Notes under the pieces: model-generated
Seen by the model: the letters and a program-made list of their open reading frames with translations, nothing else
Databases searched by the model: none
Told to the model about the DNA's origin: nothing
Shown: positions 17,149 through 26,457 of the stretch, in pieces
How the letters are laid out: every line of letters starts with the position of its first letter
Numbering within the stretch: position 1 is the stretch's first letter
Program-made: the position numbers and the translations under genes
Assembly: GCF_019511445.1 (NCBI RefSeq)
Contig: NZ_JAEUAN010000008.1
Coordinates: 124,001 to 188,000 of the forward strand
Direction of reading: 5' to 3'
Length of the DNA: 64,000 nucleotides
Source of the DNA: Aliirhizobium wenxiniae
Lineage (GTDB): Bacteria > Pseudomonadota > Alphaproteobacteria > Rhizobiales > Rhizobiaceae

Positions 17149-17301
17149 TTGTAGCCTCAAAATTCCATGTCGCAACCATTGGAGGAAAAATTTACAATTA
17201 ACGAAATCAATAGATTAGAACGTCAATTGCGAAATTTTGCATATTGTCTCTTGATTAAGATCGAAATGAAAGCGTAACTCATTTGCGCAAGGATGATGGT
17301 T

Positions 17302-18327
17302 ATGGCTGACTACGAAAAAATCAAGCAAAACACCGCGAGCGGCCCGGTCACGCTAGCTGACATTGCAAAGCTGGCAGGGGTATCGCCCGTCACGGTCTCG
17401 CGAGCGATCAACACGCCCCATCTTGTTAAGCCACGGACGCTGGAAGCGATAGAACGCGTCATCGCGAAAACCGGCTATGTGCCCAATCTCCTTGCGGGCG
17501 GGCTTGCCTCCAGAAAGACCCGGCTGATTGCCGCAGTCGTGCCATCTGTCGCCAGCACGATCTTTGCTGAGACCATTGAGGGGCTTAACGCGGAATTGGT
17601 TTCGGCCGGCTACCAACTCCTGCTCGGCCTATCAGGCTATGACCTGAGCCGTGAGCTTGAACTGACCCGCGCCATCCTAGCCCGCCGTCCGGATGGGATC
17701 ATTCTGACAGGGATTACCCACCTGAAGGAAACCCGTGCGATGTTGACCGGTGCGGGGTTGCCGATTGTGGAGATCTGGGATTCCACCCCCTCTCCGCTCG
17801 ATACGGCGGTCGGGTTTTCCCATGCCGCAGTCGGTTCGTTGGTAGCGGGGCATCTGCTGATCAGGGGATATGACCGCTATGCGCAAATCGGCGCCAACGA
17901 TCCCCGCGCTGTCCAGCGCCGCGACGGGTTCGTCGAGCGCCTGAAAGGAATAGCCGAGGTCGAGCTACCGGAACTGGAAATGAACTCGCCCTCCACTTTC
18001 CGCGACGGTCGTGTTGCGATGGCGCAGCTTCTGGACAGAGGAGAAGGCTCGCTCGGCGTGTTCTGCTCGTCGGACGTCGTCGCCCATGGTGCATTGGCCG
18101 AAGCCCATGCACGTGGCTGCAAAATGCCGGACGATCTTGCCATCATAGGCTTTGGCGATTTCGACTTCGCTCCGCACACTCACCCACCGCTGACGACAGT
18201 GCGCATAGATCGGCGCGATATCGGCACCAAGGCAGCGAGATCCATCCTCAGAAAGATCGATGGCGACGAGGATGTGGAGGCGATGATCAATATTGACTTC
18301 CACATCGTTGCCCGCGGCACCGCCTGA
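17302..18327 (+). CDS. LacI-family transcriptional regulator
   Basis: This 341-residue regulator has an N-terminal helix-turn-helix (VTLADIAKLAGVSPVTVSRAIN, about residues 16-37), the hinge helix (PNLLAGGLASRKT), and a periplasmic-binding-protein-like effector domain to the end. It most resembles the GntR/IdnR-type branch that senses gluconate-like acids. It is divergent from the TctCBA/dehydratase operon and probably represses it. Three in-frame ATG codons (17293, 17296, 17302) cluster at the start; I chose the last because AAGGA at 17289 is best spaced to it. It converges with the enolase-superfamily gene, leaving only 11 bases between the two stops. Confidence 0.93.
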   Translation: MADYEKIKQNTASGPVTLADIAKLAGVSPVTVSRAINTPHLVKPRTLEAIERVIAKTGYVPNLLAGGLASRKTRLIAAVVPSVASTIFAETIEGLNAELVSAGYQLLLGLSGYDLSRELELTRAILARRPDGIILTGITHLKETRAMLTGAGLPIVEIWDSTPSPLDTAVGFSHAAVGSLVAGHLLIRGYDRYAQIGANDPRAVQRRDGFVERLKGIAEVELPELEMNSPSTFRDGRVAMAQLLDRGEGSLGVFCSSDVVAHGALAEAHARGCKMPDDLAIIGFGDFDFAPHTHPPLTTVRIDRRDIGTKAARSILRKIDGDEDVEAMINIDFHIVARGTA

Positions 18328-18338
18328 TTTCAGATTAT

Positions 18339-19511
18339 TCAGGGGCGCTTGCCGAATTCCGCCGTTCCACGCGTCCAGTGGCCGGACTGTTCCGACAATG
18401 TGATCCCCAGACCCGGACGGGTCGGCACCAACATCCGGCCATCCCTGATTTCAAGTCGCTCGTTGAACAGCGGATCAAGCCAGTCGAAATGCTCCACCCA
18501 GGGCTCGAGCTCATAAGCCGCAGCCAGATGAAGGTGGATCTCCATGGCAAAATGCGGTGCAAGCTGAAGTTTCTTAGCTTCTGCGAGGGCGCAGATTTTC
18601 AGAAACTGGGTGATGCCGCCAACGCGCGGCGCATCCGGCTGAATGAAGTCTACGGAATTGTTCTGGATCAGCGCGACATGCTCCAGCACGCTTGCCAGCA
18701 TCTCGCCGGTTGCGATCGCTGTGTCGAGCTGTGCCGCCAGCGCCGCATGTCCCTCGACGTCGTAGGCATCGAGCGGCTCTTCGATCCAGGTCAGGTTATA
18801 GGGCTCCATCAAACGGCCGAAACGCATGGCGCTCGGGCGGTCCCATTGCTGATTAGCATCGACCATCATCGCCGCACGACCTCCGATCCTGTCATGAACG
18901 GCTGCGACGCGTTTCAGGTCGACCGCCATGTCCGGTTGGCCAACCTTGATCTTGATGCCGCCGATACCGACTGCAATCGACTGCTCCACGTTTTCGAGAA
19001 CTTCCTCGATAGGGGACGACAGAAAGCCGCCGGACGTGTTGTAGCAACGCACGCTGTCGCGATGTGCGCCAAGCAGTTTGGCCAGCGGCAGACCGGCCCG
19101 CTTGGCTTTCAAATCCCAGAGCGCCACGTCGAAGGCCGCGATAGCCTGTACCGCAAGTCCGCTACGCCCGACAGAGGCGCCGGCCCAGCAGAGCTTGTTC
19201 CATAGCTTGCCGATATCGTTCGGATCCTCCCCGATCAGGACATTGGCGATCTCCTTGGCATGCTCGTATTGACCCGGGCCACCGGCACGCTTGGAATAAC
19301 TGAAACCGATGCCGCTATGGCCTTGTTTCGTTTCAATCTCGGCAAAGAGGAAGGCTACTTCCGTCAAGGGCTTTTGACGTCCGGTCAGGACCTTCGCGTC
19401 GCTGATGGGCGTCTTCAGCGGCAAGAAGATCGAAGAAAGCCTTATCCAGGCGATTTGGTCGCCTGAACCAGAGTGCGGCGCATCATTCGTTTTTGCAGAT
19501 AGCGTATCCAT
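18339..19511 (-). CDS. Mandelate racemase/enolase-superfamily dehydratase (galactarate/L-talarate dehydratase-like)
   Basis: This 390-residue enzyme belongs to the mandelate racemase subgroup of the enolase superfamily. Counting from the ATG at 19511, the KxK bases are Lys187 and Lys189, the Mg2+ ligands are Asp218 (VDAN), Glu244 (WIEEP) and Glu270 (ATGE), and the C-terminal catalytic histidine is His320 (APHFAMEIH). Each is offset by exactly eight from the catalytic residues I recall for Salmonella talarate/galactarate dehydratase, including Lys197 and His328. The predicted reaction dehydrates galactarate or L-talarate to 5-keto-4-deoxyglucarate. A GGTGGAG element precedes 19511; an ATG at 19523 is an alternative. 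It is divergent from a LysR regulator. Confidence 0.88.
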   Translation of the reverse strand: MDTLSAKTNDAPHSGSGDQIAWIRLSSIFLPLKTPISDAKVLTGRQKPLTEVAFLFAEIETKQGHSGIGFSYSKRAGGPGQYEHAKEIANVLIGEDPNDIGKLWNKLCWAGASVGRSGLAVQAIAAFDVALWDLKAKRAGLPLAKLLGAHRDSVRCYNTSGGFLSSPIEEVLENVEQSIAVGIGGIKIKVGQPDMAVDLKRVAAVHDRIGGRAAMMVDANQQWDRPSAMRFGRLMEPYNLTWIEEPLDAYDVEGHAALAAQLDTAIATGEMLASVLEHVALIQNNSVDFIQPDAPRVGGITQFLKICALAEAKKLQLAPHFAMEIHLHLAAAYELEPWVEHFDWLDPLFNERLEIRDGRMLVPTRPGLGITLSEQSGHWTRGTAEFGKRP

Positions 19512-19623
19512 GGCTCCACCCATTGCTCAGCCCTCTCGGCTCTGTCCTCGCTTGACTGATACCCCTCCGATTAATTTAAGTCCAAGTTGATTATTGTTCT
19601 TCATCGATACAGGATTTGAATAG

Positions 19624-20517
19624 ATGCTGGATATGGGGCAAGTCCGTTCTTTCGTGGTGCTGGCATCGGAGCTGAACTTCAGCCGGGCCGCCAGGCGGCT
19701 GAACATAACCCAACCTCCGCTTAGTCGGCAGATCAGGCTTCTCGAACAGGAGCTTGACGTAACCCTTGTGGAGCGGACCAGCCGGCGCGTCACGCTCACG
19801 CCTGCCGGCTTCGCTTTTCTCGCCGAGGCGCAGAAACTGCTGGATCAGGGAAATGCCGCAATAACCGCAACACGGCGCGCAGCACGCGGCAGCGCGGGTT
19901 CAGTAAAGATCGCCTTCGTCGGAGCGGCCACTTACAGTTTTCTACCTAAATTGATAAGCCAAGCCAGAATTTCCGCGCCTCAAATCGAGCTTGAACTGGT
20001 GCAGATGGAAACGTCCGAGCAACTGCAAGCGATCAATGCCGGCGATATCGATCTCGGGCTTTCACGTCCGCTGCCCGGCGCACATCATCTCGAAAGCCTC
20101 TGTGTGGCGCGTGAGCAGATGATGCTGGCGATACCCCGCGCACATCCGCTTGCCGCAACCCGCCGTCCGACACTGGACGCGTTGAACGGCGAGCCTTTCA
20201 TCGCATTTTCGACACCGGCACGTTATCTGCATGACAAGCTGGCGCAATTGATGACGCAAAACCGCGTCACACCCAAAATAGTGCAAAGCATGACCCATTC
20301 GCAGGCCATCCTGTCGCTGGTCAGCGCCGAAATCGGCCTTGCGATCGTCCCTGCCGGCACGGAAAATGCCTGCTTTGATAATGTTGTTTTCCGCCCCATT
20401 GATCTGCACGAGGAATGTATAGCGGAGCTTCATGCGGTATGGAGCCCGGATAACAGGAGCCTCCTTCTGCCCGAAATATGCAATCTCATCTCCAGAGTCG
20501 GCGAACGGGAGCGGTAA
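19624..20517 (+). CDS. LysR-family transcriptional regulator
   Basis: This 297-residue LysR protein has its winged helix-turn-helix at about residues 1-62 (FSRAARRLNITQPPLSRQIRLLEQELDVTLVERTSRRV) and a two-lobed effector domain from about 90. It resembles the CatM/BenM-type group in the GSVKIAFVGAATYSFLPKLI region. An AGGA element nine bases upstream supports the ATG at 19624. It is divergent from the galactarate-dehydratase-like gene across an AT-rich spacer of about 110 bases (19512-19623), where LysR proteins usually bind, so it probably activates that gene. No nearby gene points to a different target. Confidence 0.93.
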   Translation: MLDMGQVRSFVVLASELNFSRAARRLNITQPPLSRQIRLLEQELDVTLVERTSRRVTLTPAGFAFLAEAQKLLDQGNAAITATRRAARGSAGSVKIAFVGAATYSFLPKLISQARISAPQIELELVQMETSEQLQAINAGDIDLGLSRPLPGAHHLESLCVAREQMMLAIPRAHPLAATRRPTLDALNGEPFIAFSTPARYLHDKLAQLMTQNRVTPKIVQSMTHSQAILSLVSAEIGLAIVPAGTENACFDNVVFRPIDLHEECIAELHAVWSPDNRSLLLPEICNLISRVGERER

Positions 20518-20619
20518 TGCACTCCAGCAGATCAGAGTGGCATGAAAGCAACGGCTTTTGGCGAAAGCTCCAAAACATGACAAAACCGGTAGTATTTTCC
20601 GGCACAATTATTGCCCCTG

Positions 20620-21159
20620 ATGAAGCGTCCTGATAGTCGCACAGCCATGCAAACGGCCTTCTCTTCGGACCTGCTCGGCACTTTTCTCAGTCTTCGCAAA
20701 CGGCTGTTGTCCAGCATTTCGCGATTTGTCGGCTCGCATACTGCGGCGGAAGACCTCGTACAGGATACGTTCCTGCGACTATGGGAACGACGTGAAAGGC
20801 TTCCGCACGCCTCGCAGCTACATGGTTACGTCGTTCGTACCAGCCAGAATCTCGCCATCGATTTCCGTCGACGCCAGCGTATCGCTCCGTTTGTGGAAGG
20901 CGTCGAATATCTCGAATTTCTGACAGATAACGCGCCGACGCCAGAGGACAACGTCATTGCGCGAGACCGGATGCAATCGTTGTCACAAGCGATCGCTGCG
21001 CTACCACCTCGCGCTCGCGAAGTTTTCGTGATGGCGCGCATCGACGGCATGACTTATGTCGAAATCGGAGAAAAGCTCGGCATATCCCCCAAAACGGTGT
21101 TCAGCCATATGGTCGTTGCTCTCGAACGCCTGGACGGTTTCGACAGAACTGAAACGTGA
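20620..21159 (+). CDS. FecI-type ECF sigma factor
   Basis: This 179-residue ECF sigma factor has sigma-2 at about residues 22-86 (AEDLVQDTFLRLWERR) and sigma-4 at about 116-170 (ALPPRAREVFVMARIDGMTYVEIGEKLGISPKTVFSHM), joined by a short linker. It is the first gene of a FecI-FecR-FecA arrangement followed by a complete ABC importer. In the Fec paradigm it directs transcription of the receptor gene when the anti-sigma partner signals that iron chelate is bound outside. The start is uncertain: a TTG at 20611 and an ATG at 20647 are in the same frame, and none has a strong Shine-Dalgarno. Confidence 0.93.
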   Translation: MKRPDSRTAMQTAFSSDLLGTFLSLRKRLLSSISRFVGSHTAAEDLVQDTFLRLWERRERLPHASQLHGYVVRTSQNLAIDFRRRQRIAPFVEGVEYLEFLTDNAPTPEDNVIARDRMQSLSQAIAALPPRAREVFVMARIDGMTYVEIGEKLGISPKTVFSHMVVALERLDGFDRTET

Positions 21160-21241
21160 AGACGATTTTCGCACCCGCCATACCCGGATTTTCACCTCCC
21201 TCGTTCGTTAAGCTTTCAGGACAGGGGTGAAACAGCACACC

Positions 21242-22177
21242 ATGACAGAGCAACCGAACAGCAGCCAGACTAGGGACGAGGACGCCTCGCGTGAAGCCGC
21301 AGCGTGGTTCGCACGGCTGCTCGATGAACGGGCCACGGAATCCGACCATCAGAGTTTTCGTGCATGGCTTCTTGCTGACAGCCGTAATGCGGAAGCTTAT
21401 GCCCGCATGGAGAAATTATGGGAGCGCGCCGCCTTCGAGCAGAAGCCTGTTCAGGTTTCGGGTTCACGACGTGCATTCCTCAAGACCGCCGCAGGAAGCT
21501 TCGTGGTCGCAACCGTGGCCGGCTACGGATGGCTCTGGACACGCCGACCGGATTTTTCCACAGGTACCGGTGAAACCCATGCCATAAGGCTGGAGGATGG
21601 ATCGACAATCGAGCTGTCTGCATCAAGCTCTGTGACGGTAAATTTCACCTCCACGGCGCGCAGGATCGTGTTGCACACCGGCGAGGCTTATTTCACAGTC
21701 GCGCCGGATGTACGACGCCCCTTTGTCGTTTGGGCGGGAGATTTGCGCGCCACCGCACTTGGCACCGCTTATTCCGTTTCGATCTTTTCCGAACGCACCA
21801 GTGTCGCCGTCACCGAACATAACGTGCGCGTAGAAGCCCATGGACAGATGATCGACCTGAGCGAAGGCCAATCGCTGGACTGGGCCGACAACCGGTTCGG
21901 CCGCGTGACCTCGGATGAAACAGACAGCCGGCTTGCCTGGCGAGAGCGCCGGCTCGTATTCCTTTCTCGGTCACTCGGGGAGATCGTCGAGGAGATCAAT
22001 CGCTGGCGCGACGGACATCTCATCATCCTGGATCCGATACTGGCACGACGCAAGGTTACCGCCATCATCGATGTCAACGACATGGCCGATATCGACAAGA
22101 CGCTGGAACAGGGGCTTCCGATCGCGCTTTCCAGCTACACGCCTTATCTCACATTGGTCTCCGCAAAAAAGATCTAG
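21242..22177 (+). CDS. FecR-type anti-sigma/sigma regulator
   Basis: This 311-residue cytoplasmic-membrane regulator links the outer-membrane receptor to the ECF sigma factor. The N-terminal cytoplasmic domain (about 12-65) has the family motif EAAAWFARLLD. A single hydrophobic segment (about 84-98) is preceded by SRRAFLK (75-81), a near-perfect twin-arginine motif. The periplasmic FecR domain (about 115-205) contains TALGTAYSV, and the C-terminal STN-like part (about 240-305) would contact the receptor's signalling domain. An in-frame GTG at 21227 behind AGGA is an equally credible start. The gap of about 80 bases from the sigma gene suggests one transcript. Confidence 0.92.
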   Translation: MTEQPNSSQTRDEDASREAAAWFARLLDERATESDHQSFRAWLLADSRNAEAYARMEKLWERAAFEQKPVQVSGSRRAFLKTAAGSFVVATVAGYGWLWTRRPDFSTGTGETHAIRLEDGSTIELSASSSVTVNFTSTARRIVLHTGEAYFTVAPDVRRPFVVWAGDLRATALGTAYSVSIFSERTSVAVTEHNVRVEAHGQMIDLSEGQSLDWADNRFGRVTSDETDSRLAWRERRLVFLSRSLGEIVEEINRWRDGHLIILDPILARRKVTAIIDVNDMADIDKTLEQGLPIALSSYTPYLTLVSAKKI

Positions 22178-22272
22178 AAAATTTCATTTTCCACTCAGGT
22201 TTTTGCCTCGGCGCTTCGTACTCATCGCCAGAAGGCCTGTTCAGGCCAGCCGCAGATCAGCAGGGGGCATAC

Positions 22273-24645
22273 ATGACGTTGCGAAACAGTTTGAGCCGGA
22301 TGAGACGGTTCTCCAACAAGACGAGACTGATGGCCACGGCTGCGGTGCTTGTATTTCCCACGGTTGCCTATGCACAGACTGCGGTCTCCGGTTTCGACAT
22401 TCCGGCGCAGTCGGTTGCATCTGCTCTGGTGCGTTACAGCTCGATCACCGGCACGAATATCATCTATGACGGAACACTTCCGGCGGGGCCCCGAAGCCAG
22501 CGCGTTGCAGGAGAACTTTCGGAGCAACAGGCGCTGCAACAGCTTTTGGCCGGCACGGGTCTGCGCTTCAGCTTCGGCGCCAATGACACCGTAACGATCA
22601 TTTCTTCCTCGGCATCCGCCGCGCAGGGCGGTAATGATGCAACCGCGCTGGCACCGATCGTACTGACCGGCGAGCCGCTGAGCGGCTATCAGGCTGAAGA
22701 CAGCAGCGTCGGCACCAAGACGGATACACCGCTGCGGGATGTCCCCCAGTCGATCCAGGTGGTGAAGCGCGACGTCATCACCGATCAGCAGGCGACGACG
22801 CTGACCGAAGCGCTGAGCAATGTTTCCAATGTCCGCCAGAGCAGCACGGGTGCAAACCGTGCAGAAACCTTCATAGCCCGCGGCTTCGCATCCAACACCT
22901 ACGCCATTGATGGCTCGGTGCTGAACGCCACCGGCAGTCGCCCGGAAGTCAACCCGGATCTGGCCGGCGTCGAACGCGTCGAAGTTCTGAAGGGGCCGGC
23001 ATCGGTTCTGTACGGTCGCGGCGAACCCGGTGGCCTGATCAATATCGTCACCCGCCGCCCGACCGAAACGCCAACCGCGGAAGCCACGACCCAGCTCGGA
23101 AGCTATGGTTTTCGCCGCGCGGAAGCGACAGCCAGCGGGCCCCTGAATGACGATGCCACGCTGACGGGCCGCATTACCGGAGCCGCCCAGCGCGATGGCG
23201 GCTTTATCGACTATCGGCCGGATAGCGAGCGCCAGTATATCAGCGGCGTTCTCGAATATAATCCGACCGACGACACCCGTATCAGCCTCAGCGCCGACCA
23301 CACGCATCAGATCCAACCCTATGATCGCGGCCTGATCTTCGGCCTGGACGACAAGATCATTGAGGTCCCCTACAATCGCTTCCTCGGGGAAGACTGGTCT
23401 ATGGTAGACAGCCGCAAGACCCGCGTCTCATTGACGGCGGAACATCAGGCGACGGATTGGCTCAAGGTTCGCAGTACCGTTCGTTATGACGACGCGTATA
23501 CTCATGACACCGGCATCGATCTGCGCGATCTCGACGAGGTCGACGGACGTTCGCTGTCGCGCCGTTATACCGACCGTATCGAGGACATGCGCAATCTCGA
23601 CCTGCAGCTCGAAGGCATCATGACCTTCGACACAGGCATGATCGGCCATACGGTTCTTGCCGGCGTTCAACAGACCCGTTCGCGCATGGATTTCTGGTCG
23701 GCACGCAAGTCGATCGGCGATATCGATATTTACGACCCGGTCTATGGTGCAACGAGACCCGTTGCTGATCTGGAAAATGTCTATATCCAGGACATCGTCA
23801 CGAGTTCAGTCTATTTGCAGGATCAGATCGAGTTTTCCGATCAGTGGAAGGCGCTCGCCGGGTTGCGTTACGACTACTTCGATCATGAAGTCGATCAGGT
23901 CTACGCCAACGAAGAGCCGGCCTTCAACGGTGGTTCTGTCACAGGCCGTGTTGGTCTCGTCTACCAGCCGACAGATCGCCTGTCCTTCTACACTGGTTAC
24001 GCAACAAGCTTCATGCCGCAAAGCTCCCTCGGCCAGAACAACGAAGTGCTTGATCCGGAAGAAGGCTGGCAGATAGAGGCTGGCGTGAAAGCCGAAATAA
24101 CGGACCGCCTTTCGGCAACATTCTCGGTCTTCCAGATTACCAAGACGAATGTCGCTGTCGACGTTCCAGACGAAGACTACGCGCGTCTGGCAGGCCGACA
24201 ACGTTCCCGCGGAGCTGAACTGGATATAAGCGGTGAAATCACCGATGGCTGGAGGGTCATTGCATCACTGGGCTATGTAGACGCGCGTGTAACCGAAGAC
24301 ACCGTCGAATCCGTCGTCGGCAACCGCCTCGTGGGCGTACCCTACTGGAGCGGCAGCCTCTGGACGACCTATGAGTTCAAGACCGGCCAGTTCGAGGGAC
24401 TGAAAGTTGGCGCAGGCATTACTGCAGCCGGTGAGCGAAATGCCGATCTAGAAAAGCCCGCCTATGTCGACGGCTACTATCGCCTCGACGCGCTGGTCTC
24501 CTACAAGATCAATGAAAATCTCGACTTCTCGCTGGTCGGTCGAAACCTTACGAATGAGAAATACATCGAGAGCACCGCAAGCAGGACGGAAAACCATGCC
24601 GGTGCGCCGAGAAGCTTCATGGCGTCCCTCAAGGCCTCGTTCTGA
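22273..24645 (+). CDS. TonB-dependent siderophore receptor with signalling (STN) domain
   Basis: This is an outer-membrane receptor of 790 residues. The signal peptide ends near AYA-QT (34/35). An STN/secretin-like signalling domain follows at about 36-111 (FDIPAQSVASALVRYSSITGTNIIYD), then a probable TonB box (APIVLTGE, about 127-134), a plug (about 145-260, with DVPQSIQVVKRDVI) and a beta-barrel ending in FMASLKASF with the expected terminal phenylalanine. The STN domain and the adjacent sigma/FecR genes indicate that it both imports a ferric siderophore and triggers its own transcription. A GGGGG ribosome site precedes the ATG. The siderophore cannot be identified from sequence. Confidence 0.95.
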   Translation: MTLRNSLSRMRRFSNKTRLMATAAVLVFPTVAYAQTAVSGFDIPAQSVASALVRYSSITGTNIIYDGTLPAGPRSQRVAGELSEQQALQQLLAGTGLRFSFGANDTVTIISSSASAAQGGNDATALAPIVLTGEPLSGYQAEDSSVGTKTDTPLRDVPQSIQVVKRDVITDQQATTLTEALSNVSNVRQSSTGANRAETFIARGFASNTYAIDGSVLNATGSRPEVNPDLAGVERVEVLKGPASVLYGRGEPGGLINIVTRRPTETPTAEATTQLGSYGFRRAEATASGPLNDDATLTGRITGAAQRDGGFIDYRPDSERQYISGVLEYNPTDDTRISLSADHTHQIQPYDRGLIFGLDDKIIEVPYNRFLGEDWSMVDSRKTRVSLTAEHQATDWLKVRSTVRYDDAYTHDTGIDLRDLDEVDGRSLSRRYTDRIEDMRNLDLQLEGIMTFDTGMIGHTVLAGVQQTRSRMDFWSARKSIGDIDIYDPVYGATRPVADLENVYIQDIVTSSVYLQDQIEFSDQWKALAGLRYDYFDHEVDQVYANEEPAFNGGSVTGRVGLVYQPTDRLSFYTGYATSFMPQSSLGQNNEVLDPEEGWQIEAGVKAEITDRLSATFSVFQITKTNVAVDVPDEDYARLAGRQRSRGAELDISGEITDGWRVIASLGYVDARVTEDTVESVVGNRLVGVPYWSGSLWTTYEFKTGQFEGLKVGAGITAAGERNADLEKPAYVDGYYRLDALVSYKINENLDFSLVGRNLTNEKYIESTASRTENHAGAPRSFMASLKASF

Positions 24646-24667
24646 TCGGGCGGACGTATTGCCGGAC

Positions 24668-25468
24668 ATGACATCTGACGGAAAGCAAGGCGGAGAAGTT
24701 CTCTCCGTCAACGAGTTGAGTTTCGGGTATGGCGGAAACGCCGTACTGGAAGCCCTGTCGCTTGGTTTCCGTCCGGGTGAATTCGTCGCGATCGTCGGCC
24801 CGAACGGTTGCGGCAAGTCCACGCTCCTGAAAATCATGGCCGGGCTGTTGAAGCCCGCTCACGGCTCGGTTCTGCTCGACAACCAGCCGGTCGGCTCCCT
24901 TTCCCGCAAGAAACTCGCCCTGCACATGGCAATGCTGGCGCAATCCAACGAAGCACCGGACGGCATGCTGGTGGCGGATCTTGTCGGCATGGGCCGTTAC
25001 GCCCATGAAGGTTGGCTGAGCCGCGGCACGTCCCGAGACCGTGCCCATATCGATGCGGCGATGCGGATAATGGAGGTTGCTGATCTTGCCGAACGGCGGG
25101 TCGGAGAACTTTCCGGCGGCCAGCTGCAGCGCTGCCGAATGGCCATGGCGCTGGCGCAGAATGCCCGTATCCTGCTACTCGACGAGCCGACAAATCATCT
25201 GGACCTCAAATACCAGTACTCGCTCCTCGATATCGCCCGCCGACAGGCGGCCGGCGGTCGGTCAGTCGTCGCTGTTTTGCACGATCTCACTTTGGCAAGC
25301 CTTTATGCTGATCGGATCATCCTGATGTCAGGTGGCACGGTGGTGGCCGATGGCGCACCGGTGGATGTGCTAACACCGGCCCACATTTCCGCCGTCTACG
25401 GGATCGCCACCGCTGCCATGCCGTTCGGTCGCGCTGTGGTGCACCTGCCCGAAAGCGCGCTCGAATGA
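24668..25468 (+). CDS. Ferric-siderophore ABC transporter ATP-binding protein
   Basis: This 266-residue ATPase is of the FecE/FhuC type. Walker A is GPNGCGKST, the signature is ELSGGQLQRCRMA, Walker B is ILLLDEPTNHLDL and the H-loop is VLHD. The ATG at 24668 lies 22 bases after the receptor stop; the frame is open further upstream, but that part only shadows the receptor. Length is typical for the family. It ends overlapping the first permease by four bases (ATGA). It would energise import of the iron chelate from periplasm to cytoplasm. Confidence 0.95.
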   Translation: MTSDGKQGGEVLSVNELSFGYGGNAVLEALSLGFRPGEFVAIVGPNGCGKSTLLKIMAGLLKPAHGSVLLDNQPVGSLSRKKLALHMAMLAQSNEAPDGMLVADLVGMGRYAHEGWLSRGTSRDRAHIDAAMRIMEVADLAERRVGELSGGQLQRCRMAMALAQNARILLLDEPTNHLDLKYQYSLLDIARRQAAGGRSVVAVLHDLTLASLYADRIILMSGGTVVADGAPVDVLTPAHISAVYGIATAAMPFGRAVVHLPESALE

Positions 25469-26457
25469 AGGGGCTCGGTCTTGCGCTGCTGATCGTGGTC
25501 CTTGCCCTGCTCTGTGGCCTGCATCTAGCGGCCGGCGCCCGTTTTTCGTCTCCGGCGCTGGTTTTCGATGCGCTCTTCCATCACGACCCTCGCAACTACC
25601 AGCATGTGGTCGTCGTCAAACAGCGCCTGACCCGGCTCGTGGTCGCAGGATATGCGGGCGCAGTGCTGGCAGTTTCCGGCCTTCTGCTGCAAAAAGTCCT
25701 GCGCAACGATCTCGTCTCGCCCTCGACGCTCGGTATCAACAGCGGCGCTGTCACCTTCGTGGTGCTCGGCATCTATTTTCTCGGGCTGGATGGCGCAGCC
25801 CTGTTCTGGCCTGCGCTGGCGGGCGGCATCTTCGCGGTCGGTGTGACGTTTCTCGCCGCAAGCCTCGTCAGCCAGGGAGGACGCGATCCGCTGTCGCTCA
25901 TTCTCGGCGGCACGATGACGGCGACGCTATTTTCGTCGGCCACCACCTTCGCCATATCGCTCGATCCTGATCGCTTCGGCAATCTGATGGGTTGGCTCGT
26001 TGGCGATATCGGCAATTTTGACTACCAGCCGCTCACCCTGCTCTGGCCGCTTGGCGCTTTCGGCATCGGTATGGCGATCATCCTTTGCCGCGCGCTCGAC
26101 CTCCAGACACTCGGTACCGAACAGGCGGCCGCGCTTGGTGCCGACCCGCAGCTTATCCGTTACGCCGCCCTGGCGCTCGCGATCCCGCTTGCGATCTCGG
26201 CCGTTTGCGTCGTCGGGCCTATCGGTTTCGTCGGATTGGTCGCTCCCCACATCGCCCGGCTGCTGGTGGGCGAGACTGGCCGCATCGCCATGATCTCCTG
26301 TGCGCTGATCGGAGCCGTGATCGTGGTGGCGACCGATATGCTCGCTCGCACGCTCTTTTCGCCGCAACTGCTGCATGTCGGCACAGTGATGGCGCTGTGT
26401 GGCGGCGTCGCCTTCCTCGCGATCGTCTTGACCACGCTCCGGCGGAGGATGGCCTGA
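25465..26457 (+). CDS. FecCD-family iron-chelate ABC permease
   Basis: This 330-residue inner-membrane permease belongs to the FecCD/BtuC family, with about nine or ten helices. The conserved segments LLQKVLRNDLVSPSTLGINSGA (about 72-93) and GPIGFVGLVAPHIARLL (about 251-267), which contacts the ATPase, are both present. It overlaps the ATPase gene by four bases and the next permease by one, so all three are coupled. It and the next gene presumably form a heterodimeric channel. Confidence 0.95.
   Translation: MKGLGLALLIVVLALLCGLHLAAGARFSSPALVFDALFHHDPRNYQHVVVVKQRLTRLVVAGYAGAVLAVSGLLLQKVLRNDLVSPSTLGINSGAVTFVVLGIYFLGLDGAALFWPALAGGIFAVGVTFLAASLVSQGGRDPLSLILGGTMTATLFSSATTFAISLDPDRFGNLMGWLVGDIGNFDYQPLTLLWPLGAFGIGMAIILCRALDLQTLGTEQAAALGADPQLIRYAALALAIPLAISAVCVVGPIGFVGLVAPHIARLLVGETGRIAMISCALIGAVIVVATDMLARTLFSPQLLHVGTVMALCGGVAFLAIVLTTLRRRMA

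Noticed and set aside
22222..23316. Minus-strand open frame of 364 codons
   Set aside because: It is antisense to the signalling and plug domains of the TonB-dependent receptor, whose reading is unambiguous.
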